Below are positions 57,436 through 64,000 of a stretch of 64,000 nucleotides of DNA, in pieces. The position numbers and the translations under genes were made by a program. Source of the stretch: Lytechinus pictus (lineage: Eukaryota > Echinodermata > Echinoidea > Temnopleuroida > Toxopneustidae); the NCBI RefSeq assembly GCF_037042905.1, contig NC_087253.1:4965501-5029500 (forward strand), in the 5' to 3' direction. The first letter of the stretch is position 1; the number at the start of each line of letters is the position of its first letter. A model generated the notes under the pieces. It did no database searches. It saw only the letters and a list, made by a program, of their open reading frames with translations, and was not told where the DNA came from.

Positions 57436-58478
57436 AAAAAAAAAGAGGGAAAGAAAGGGAAAAAAGAGGGGAAGAGGGGAGAGAAAAGAAGAAAAAGAAG
57501 AAAGGAAGAGGGGGAGAAGGGAAGAAAAAAGAGCGGAAAAGGGGGAGAGAAAAGAGGAAAGGAGAGAGGGGAGAGGGGGGGAAGAAAAAGGAGAAAAAAG
57601 AGAGGAAGGAGGAAAGAAGAGAAGAGAAAGGGGAAAAGAAGAGGAGAAAAAAAGAGAGAGGAAAAGGGGAAAGAAAAGAAGAAAAAGGGAAGAGGGGAAG
57701 GAAGGGAAGGAAAAGGGAGAGGAAAAGGGGAAAGAAAGAGAAGGAAAAGGAGAGGGAAATGAGAAAAAAAAGAGAGAGAGGAAAAATAGGAAAGAAAAGG
57801 AGAAAAAAGAGGAAGAGAAGAAAAGGGAGGGGGAGGGAGAGGGGGAAGAAAAAGAGGAAGAGGGGAAAAGAAAAGGAGAGAGGGGAAGAGGGAGGAAAGA
57901 AGAGAAAAAAGAGAGGGGAAAGAAAAGAAGAAAAGAAGAGGGGAAAGATAAAAGGAGAAGAAGAGGGGAAAGAAAGAGAAAAAAGAGGAAGAGGGGGAAT
58001 GAAGAGAAGAAAAAGGGAGGGGAGGGGGGAAAGAAGAGGGGAAAAGGAAAAGGAGAGAGAGGAAGAGGGAAGAAAGAAGAGGAAAAAAAAGAGAAAAGGG
58101 GAAGAAAAGAAAAGGGGAAAGGAAGAGAAGAAAAGGGAGGGGAGAAAAAAGAGGAAGAAGGGAAAGAAAAGGAGGGGGAGGAAGGGGAGGAAAGAAGAGA
58201 AAAAAGAGAGGGAAAAGAAAATAAAAAAAGAAGAGGGGAAAGAAAAGAAGAAAAAAGGAGAAGAAGAGGGGAAAGAAAGAGAAAAAAGAGGAAGAGGGGG
58301 AAGGAAGAGAAGAAAAGGCAGGGAGAGGGGGAAAAAGAGGAAGAGGGGAAAGAAGAGAGAGGAAGAGGGAAGAAAGAAGAGAAGAAAAAAGAGAAAGAAA
58401 GAGGGAAAGAAAAGAAGAAAAGGGGAGAGGAAGAGGGGGAAGGACGAGAAGAAAAAAGAGGAAGAGGAGGAAAGAAAA
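57436..58478. repeat. 1.04-kb polypurine tract
   Basis: Almost pure A/G on the plus strand, with fewer than about ten pyrimidines in the stretches I read. It is made of gaaaag, ggggaaag and aagaggaag words. It explains several long but spurious Lys/Arg/Glu/Gly (plus) and Ser/Phe/Leu/Pro (minus) open frames. Confidence 0.95.
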
Positions 58479-59895
58479 TGATGTTCGAACCAAAAGGGCG
58501 CCGAAATGATGTTCGAAGGAATGTCAAAATGATCTTAGAACTGGGGGCCGAATTGATGTTCGAACGGGGGGGGGGGGGGGTTGATGTTCGACGTAGGGGC
58601 GCCAAATTGATACTCGAGCTAGGAGGGGGGGGGGGGGCGAAATGATATTCCAACTAGGGGCGCCAAATTGATGTTCGAAGGGATGTTAAAATGATGTTCG
58701 AACTGGGGCGCCAAATTGATACTCGAACGGTTGGGGGGGGGGGGCGCCAAATCGATATTCAAAATCGATATTCAAACTAGGGGGCGCCGAATTGATGTTC
58801 GAACTAGGGGGCGCCAAATTGATACTCGAGCTAGGGGGGGGGCGAAATGATATTCAAACAAGGGAAGGCAAATTGAGTTCGAAGGGATGCCAAAATGATG
58901 TTCGAACTGGAGGCTGAATTGATGTTCGAACTGGGGGCTGAATTGATGTTCGAACTGGGGGCTGAATTAATGTTCGAATGGGGGGCGAATTGATGATCGA
59001 CCTACATGTAGGGGCGCCGAATTGATATTCGAACTAGGGGCGCCAAATTGATGTTGGACCTACATGTAGGGGCGCCGAATTGATACTCAAACTAGGGGGG
59101 GGGGGGCGCCGAATTGATGTTCGAACTAGGGGCGCCAAATTGATGTTGGACCTACATGTAGGGGCGCCGAATTGATACTCGAACTAGGGGGAGGGCGCGC
59201 CGAATTGATGTTCGAACTAGTGGGGGGGCGCTGAATTGATGTTCGAACTAGGAGCGCTAAATTGATGTTGGACCTACATGTAGGGGCTCCGAATTGATAC
59301 TCGAACTAGGGGGGGGGGCCGAATTGATGTTCAAACTAGGGGGGGGGGGCGCCGAATCGATGTTCGAACTAGGGGCGCTAAATTGATGTTGGACCTACAT
59401 GTAGGGGCGCCGAATTGATACTCGAACTAGGGGGGGGGGGGCGCCGAATTGATGTTCGAACTAGGGGCGCCAAATTGATGTTGGACCTACATGTAGGGGC
59501 GCCGAATTGATACTCGAACTAGGGGGGGGGCACCGAATTGATGTTCGAACTAGGGACACCAAATTGATGTTGGACCTACATGTAGGGGCGCCGAATTGAT
59601 ACTCGAACTAGGGGGAGGGGCGCCGAATTGATGTTCGAACTAGGGGCGCCAAATTGATGTTGGACCTACATGTAGGGGCGCCGAATTGATACTCGAACTT
59701 GGGGGGGGGGGCGCCGAATTGATGTTCGAACTAGGGGGGGGGGCGCCGAATTGATGTTCGAACTATAGGGGCGCCAAATTGATGTTGGACCTACATGTAG
59801 GGGCGCCGAATTGATACTCGAACTTGGGGGGGGGGGGTGCCGAATTGTTGTTCGAACTAGGGGCACCACATTGATGTTTGAACTAGGGGGCGCCA
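58479..59895. repeat. About 30-bp minisatellite with 3- and 4-unit higher order
   Basis: Basic unit about 30-33 bp: 'gatgttcgaactaggggcgcc(a/g)aatt' with variable G-runs. A distinct unit with the palindrome cctacatgtagg recurs at about 59058, 59150, 59272, 59393, 59485, 59574, 59664 and 59789, spaced 89-92 or 121-125 bp, i.e. three or four monomers. Over 40 monomers in all. Confidence 0.93.
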
Positions 59896-60360
59896 TGAGC
59901 GGAAATCCCATGGGGACAGGGGGGACGTGTCCCCCCTACCAAAAATAGTAGGGGGACACAATATTAAATCTCCCCCTACTATTTTGGTCTTTTATGATGG
60001 AGAAAAATACATCATTCACATTCGAAATAATACATGTATTTAGAACTAATAAAATGACCTTTTAAATGGGTGAAAACCTTCTTTTTTTTTGCTTGTCAAA
60101 TTTTCAAGCCCCTGGTCCCATAGGCCGATCCAGGAGGGCCCGAGGGGCCCTCTTGGATGGGCATTACACATTATCACATTACATTACACCATTTCACATT
60201 ACACATTTCACCTCGTAAATCGAACTTTCGTTATTTTGTTTGATTTAAAAACTGAATTTTAAAGAGTGCTCTCTAAAAATGACAGCTTGATGGCCTGAAT
60301 ATTAACACTTTCTGCTCACGCTACGCGCTCGCATATTTCGATTTATCAAGTACCTTTTTT
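59896..60360. other. Spacer with G-run repeat and CATTACA run
   Basis: 59910-59990 contains an inverted 'tagtagggggacac' and 'ccccctactatt' pair. 60165-60212 is a degenerate 'cacattaca' repeat. No gene. Confidence 0.55.
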
Positions 60361-60660
60361 AAGATGGCCGACTGTGACGGACGCCACGGTTCCGAATAGC
60401 CGTCTTATTTTTTCTTGGATTTTGGTGAGTTTTCTTACATCTGTGATATACTTTTCGAACTATATGGAACTTTAAATCCTGTTTGTCTGGATATCAGCCT
60501 TTTGCAGATTTTTGAGACCATTTCTATGATAGAAAAGACACTTAGTGGTGAGTTTGCTGTGAGTTTTAAAACGAAACGGGTTCTCTTGATTGATACACCC
60601 GGGAGTTCACCGCTGCGATACTCTTCGAACACTGTATCTAGTTAAGCTATCCGGCATATT
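60361..60660 (+). promoter_or_regulatory. LINE 5' UTR with YY1-like start
   Basis: 'aagatggcc' at 60361-60369 matches the YY1 motif AANATGGC, known to position transcription in mammalian L1. The true 5' end is inferred, not proven by a duplication, because the 3' end is outside the window. Confidence 0.4.
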
Positions 60661-61743
60661 ATGGCTAATGTGAACGCCCAACCAAAACCCGGGGGTACTA
60701 CACCTAGAGTTTTGCCTGTTTTTTTCAAAAACAGTGACTTATTAGATGGTGTGAATGAAGTGTCTGTTTATGAAGTGTGTCTTGCTGCAGAGAGAGTTTG
60801 TGGTGATTCCACCATTGATGGAGCTCAGAGAATCAGGAATCTATGGCGTATCTATCCACTTGATAAAAAGTCTAGACAAAAACTACTTGTCACTGGTTTA
60901 TCCATCAGAAGTCAGCAGATAGATCTTATGGACGCTAACCCATACCTTCACACTAGTGAGAAGCCTACCACTAAAGTGTTCATTAGTGACGTACCACTAT
61001 CTGTTGCCAACAGTGACATAAAGTCTACTTTCATAAAAAGAGGACTGAAACCAGTAACTGAAGTGAAATATGAGTGTGCGAGAGATTCTGACGGAAAGCT
61101 TACTCGTTTCAAAACGGGGAGGAGGTTTATCTTCATGGAAATACCGACGTCCCCGTTACCTAATACGGTTGAAATCGTAGGATTTCGTGCAAAAATCTAC
61201 CATAAAGAGCAAAAGGAATCGAGTGACAGAAACAAAATGAAAGAAAACATCAGATGTAACAAATGTTTGAAAGAAGGTCATTACGCTCGCGAGTGTCGAG
61301 AAAATCAGATTACATGTTACGATTGCTCCCTTCCAGGGCATAAGAGAGGCGACCCCCGGTGCACTGCCTTTACGGAAGGTTCTTCCCAACCAGACGACAG
61401 TGATCATGTGATCGTGAATGAACGCAATGCGCAGATGGCGCCCACTTCAAAATATGCCAGCGAAGATGTTTGCGACGTACAGGTAGCAACTCCGCAAGGA
61501 TCGATAGAGGAATTAGCATATACACGCACTAGTAGTCTCGTTGGTGAAAGGTCAGGCACGGTCAAGCAAATAACGCTCGACGAAGTCATTAAACAAGCGC
61601 GTGCCCGTAGCAACGAAAATCAACATCGAGTAAAACAGAAGAAAAAGAGAAAAAGAAGGCATTCTAAAAACACGCCAGAGAAGGAAGAATTTATTCGACT
61701 GAGTTCTGAAGAAGATTATGAAGATGCATATAACACAGCTTAA
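60661..61743 (+). CDS. LINE ORF1 protein with two CCHC knuckles
   Basis: 360 residues, intact. Residues about 100-185 ('TKVFISDVPLSVANSDIKS' … 'GRRFIFMEI') look like an RRM-type RNA-binding fold. Zinc knuckles follow: CNKCLKEGHYAREC (CX2CX4HX4C) and CYDCSLPGHKRGDPRC (CX2CX4HX6C). The C-terminus is basic then acidic ('KQKKKRKRRHS', 'SSEEDYEDA'). It would bind element RNA in the ribonucleoprotein. The ATG at 60661 is the first in frame after a stop-containing leader. It is followed after 5 nt by ORF2 in another frame. Confidence 0.93.
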   Translation: MANVNAQPKPGGTTPRVLPVFFKNSDLLDGVNEVSVYEVCLAAERVCGDSTIDGAQRIRNLWRIYPLDKKSRQKLLVTGLSIRSQQIDLMDANPYLHTSEKPTTKVFISDVPLSVANSDIKSTFIKRGLKPVTEVKYECARDSDGKLTRFKTGRRFIFMEIPTSPLPNTVEIVGFRAKIYHKEQKESSDRNKMKENIRCNKCLKEGHYARECRENQITCYDCSLPGHKRGDPRCTAFTEGSSQPDDSDHVIVNERNAQMAPTSKYASEDVCDVQVATPQGSIEELAYTRTSSLVGERSGTVKQITLDEVIKQARARSNENQHRVKQKKKRKRRHSKNTPEKEEFIRLSSEEDYEDAYNTA

Positions 61744-61748
61744 GAATC

Positions 61749-64000
61749 ATGAAAACGATGGAATTAAGTATCTTGACAATTAATTGTCAAGGATTAAGAG
61801 AAAGGAAAAAGAGACTAAAACTGTATAAATGGGCAAAAGATAAGAAGATTCAAATTCTTTTTCTTCAAGAAACTCATTTTACAAAAGAAATTATTCAGGT
61901 TCATGACAAATTTGATTGGAAAGGTCTGTCTTACCACTCTATTGGAACTTCAAACAGTTGTGGTACGAGTATTCTAATAAATTGTCACTCAGTTGAAGTT
62001 CTTAATCATATATCCTTCCATGAAGGTCGATCAAATGCTGTTAACATATTATATGGTGGTGAGTCGCTATGGCTACTTAATATTTATGCTCCGAATATTT
62101 TGACAAATAGAAGGCTTTTTTTCAAATCTTGTTTTGCCTTCTTAGATGACAATATCCTTCCTAGTGATTGTGTTATTTTTGGTTGCGATTTCAATACTGT
62201 TTTAAACTATAGATCTGACAAAAGAGGAGGGATTTCGAAAGATTTTTCGGATGCAAAGTACCTAAGAGAACAGTCTGAGTTAAGAGATTTCGTTGATATC
62301 TGGAGACTCAAACATCCCAACTCTATCGAATTTACCCATCAACTAATACGACAGTCTCCTATTGAGACAAGAATATATTTTTTCTTAGTTTCTGATAGAC
62401 TTAAGAATAATATTATCAATTGCAATATAATAGGGAGATTTTTATCTGATCATAATCCAGTTCTTATAAAAATTGAATTCAATAAATTCAGAAAGGGCAA
62501 AGGTCTATGGAAACTTAATAACTCTTTGTTACAAGACTCTGAATACAAAAAAATCATTATTGCTCTAATAAAAGACCTTGGGGAAAATATTAATAATCAA
62601 GTAGCTGATATAAGATTACTTTGGGATTTATTTAAAAAAGAGGTTAAACAAAAATCAATATATTTTTGTATAGATAAATCTAACAATACAAAATGTAAAC
62701 AATTAATTTTACAACAAAGACTTGACCATCTTACTAAGCAGAAATTTATATCTACTAAACAGAATCAAGAAATTAAAGAAATACGAAGAGAACTAAATAA
62801 TCTCTATGATTATAAAGTTCATGGAGCTTTGGTGAGATCCAAAATAAAGTGGTACGAAGAGGGGGAACGTAATAACAAATTTTTTCTAGGTCTTGAAAAA
62901 AGAAATTATCAACAGAAGAATTTGTTTAAAGTGGAACACAATGGTAAAGTTTGTATAAGTCAAAACGATATCTTGACTGCTGAGGTGGATTACTTCTCAG
63001 AACTTTTTTCAAAATCGGAAAATATAGAAAGTAAGGATATAAATGATTATTTTGAAAATATTCACATAGAAAATTCATTAAACGAAAAACAGAAATTAAT
63101 GTGTGATAGCACACTTACAATTCATGAATGTAATAAAGCTATCCAAAATTCAAAACTTGGTAAAAGTCCAGGTCCAGATGGTTTAACGTTTGAATTTTTC
63201 AAATGTTTTTGGGATCATTTAAAAACTATATTATTAAATTTATTTAACCATTCGTTATCAGTTGGGAATTTATCAGTTAGCCAAAATAGAGCTGTTATTA
63301 CACTTTTGCATAAAAAGGGACGAAAATATATACTATCCAACTGGAGGCCTATCGGTCTTTTAAACACTGATTACAAAATACTGGCATCAGTTTTGGCAGA
63401 TAGATTGAAACTAGTATTAAGTTCATGTATTTCGCTTGATCAAAATGCCTACTTAAAAGGCCGTTTTATTGGAAACAATATAAGACTTATTGATGATGTG
63501 ATAAATTATATGACAAAAAATGAAAAATCAGGGGCTATTTTATTTTTGGACCTAGAAAAGGCCTTTGATAAAGTTAATAGGAATTTTCTTTATAGAGCCC
63601 TTGAGAAATTTACTTTTGGTAATAATTTCATAAGTTATATAAAAGCCTTATATGCTGATGCAGAGAGTTGTATAATGAATTTAAATTGGCAGTCAGTTTA
63701 TTTCCCTCTAACTAGAGGGGTAAGAAAAGGTTGTCCAGTGTCTGCCCTGTTATTTTTAGTAGTTGTAGAATTTTTATCAGTTGATTTGAACAAGAATGAT
63801 AACATTAAAGGTATTATTTTGACGAATAATGTAAACAATTCAGTTGAGATCAAGATAAGTCAATTCGCTGATGACACCACAGTATTTGTAGCGGATGAAC
63901 TGTCTTTAAAAACTGTAATGGAAAGAGTCCAAAGGTTTTGCAAAGTTGCTGGACCATCGTTAAATGTTTCGAAAAGCTCGGGTTTTAGCTTTGGAAATTT
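61749..64000 (+). CDS. LINE ORF2: endonuclease and reverse transcriptase (partial at window edge)
   Basis: The open frame runs 750 codons without interruption to the end of the window. Endonuclease residues visible: N12 (INCQG), E41 (QETH), D147 and N149 (GCDFN), D234 and H235 (SDHN). The position where L1-type enzymes have 'RID' reads 'RIY' (Y210), so one metal/phosphate-binding Asp seems lost. RT: 'GPDGLTFEFFK', 'NWRPIGLLNTDYKIL', palm A 'FLDLEKAFDKVN' near residue 600, motif B 'RGVRKGCPVSALLF' near 655, palm C FADD at 706-709. It would nick and prime cDNA synthesis at the target. The C-terminal part lies outside. No frameshift or stop was seen, which suggests recent insertion. Confidence 0.93.
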   Translation, partial: MKTMELSILTINCQGLRERKKRLKLYKWAKDKKIQILFLQETHFTKEIIQVHDKFDWKGLSYHSIGTSNSCGTSILINCHSVEVLNHISFHEGRSNAVNILYGGESLWLLNIYAPNILTNRRLFFKSCFAFLDDNILPSDCVIFGCDFNTVLNYRSDKRGGISKDFSDAKYLREQSELRDFVDIWRLKHPNSIEFTHQLIRQSPIETRIYFFLVSDRLKNNIINCNIIGRFLSDHNPVLIKIEFNKFRKGKGLWKLNNSLLQDSEYKKIIIALIKDLGENINNQVADIRLLWDLFKKEVKQKSIYFCIDKSNNTKCKQLILQQRLDHLTKQKFISTKQNQEIKEIRRELNNLYDYKVHGALVRSKIKWYEEGERNNKFFLGLEKRNYQQKNLFKVEHNGKVCISQNDILTAEVDYFSELFSKSENIESKDINDYFENIHIENSLNEKQKLMCDSTLTIHECNKAIQNSKLGKSPGPDGLTFEFFKCFWDHLKTILLNLFNHSLSVGNLSVSQNRAVITLLHKKGRKYILSNWRPIGLLNTDYKILASVLADRLKLVLSSCISLDQNAYLKGRFIGNNIRLIDDVINYMTKNEKSGAILFLDLEKAFDKVNRNFLYRALEKFTFGNNFISYIKALYADAESCIMNLNWQSVYFPLTRGVRKGCPVSALLFLVVVEFLSVDLNKNDNIKGIILTNNVNNSVEIKISQFADDTTVFVADELSLKTVMERVQRFCKVAGPSLNVSKSSGFSFGN

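Larger units (their letters stand above)
60361..64000 (+). mobile_element. L1/Tx1-type LINE, 5' complete, runs off the window
   Basis: A probable 5' UTR from about 60361, ORF1 at 60661-61743, and ORF2 from 61749 open to the last base. CCHC knuckles in ORF1, FADD in the RT and the endonuclease layout indicate the L1/Tx1 group by family knowledge. It is the best-preserved retrotransposon in the window. Confidence 0.92.

Noticed and set aside
57307-58653. Very long open frames over the polypurine tract on both strands
   Set aside because: Absence of stops follows from A/G-only composition. Overlapping frames on both strands are all low complexity.
60415-60645. Small protein upstream of LINE ORF1
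   Set aside because: It lies in the 5' UTR with an opposite-strand open frame over the same bases and no recognisable domain.

Overview
The window is AT-rich animal nuclear DNA, crowded with transposons. An echinoderm, most likely a sea urchin, fits best. The basis is the intronless ankyrin-array gene of the sea-urchin type, several non-LTR retrotransposon clades side by side, tRNA-derived SINEs, many TIR/TTAA elements and GT-AG introns. This assignment is inference; no host marker gene is present. No bacterial or organellar feature was seen.

Layout. 1-4588 is satellite DNA: 437-bp monomers grading into a 1.42-kb higher-order unit. 4589-12235 is mostly non-coding, with a hairpin, a degenerate array of X-box-like palindromes, a MITE and a LINE tail. 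12572-14975, 24729-28340 and 28341-30425 are three diverged copies of one non-coding segment. Comparing them gives empty/filled-site proof for two TTAA elements (24792-25135, 26270-27205), a 978-bp solo LTR (28503-29480) and a MITE (29644-29992). 16585-21167 is a composite TIR-like block with a tRNA-like head, a LINE 3' end, CRE-bearing repeats and a 41-bp minisatellite. 22735-24270 holds a LINE 3' end and a Penelope-like piece with a hammerhead-like motif. 31636-34546 is a 5'-truncated LINE on the minus strand with a target-site duplication. 36736-38136 is a 13-repeat ankyrin gene.

38277-54024 is a nested stack. A minus-strand LINE is cut in two (38348-40164 and 53249-53971) by a full-length plus-strand LINE (40170-53243, TSD ACATT). 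That LINE's ORF2 is itself cut by a 7,180-bp element (43937-51116, TSD TA) with CACTGTAAAAA-type inverted termini. This inner element carries no visible transposase. Instead it holds a spliced minus-strand gene of five exons (about 205 codons) whose splice phases all agree. It is the most interesting object in the window.

The right end has two further MITEs, a third TTAA-element copy, a candidate isolated exon (57149-57232), a 1.04-kb polypurine tract and a 1.4-kb minisatellite with higher-order structure. Last comes an L1/Tx1-type LINE with intact ORF1 and an ORF2 open to the window edge. Apart from the ankyrin gene, the spliced cargo gene and the last LINE, nearly all coding sequence is decayed retrotransposon.
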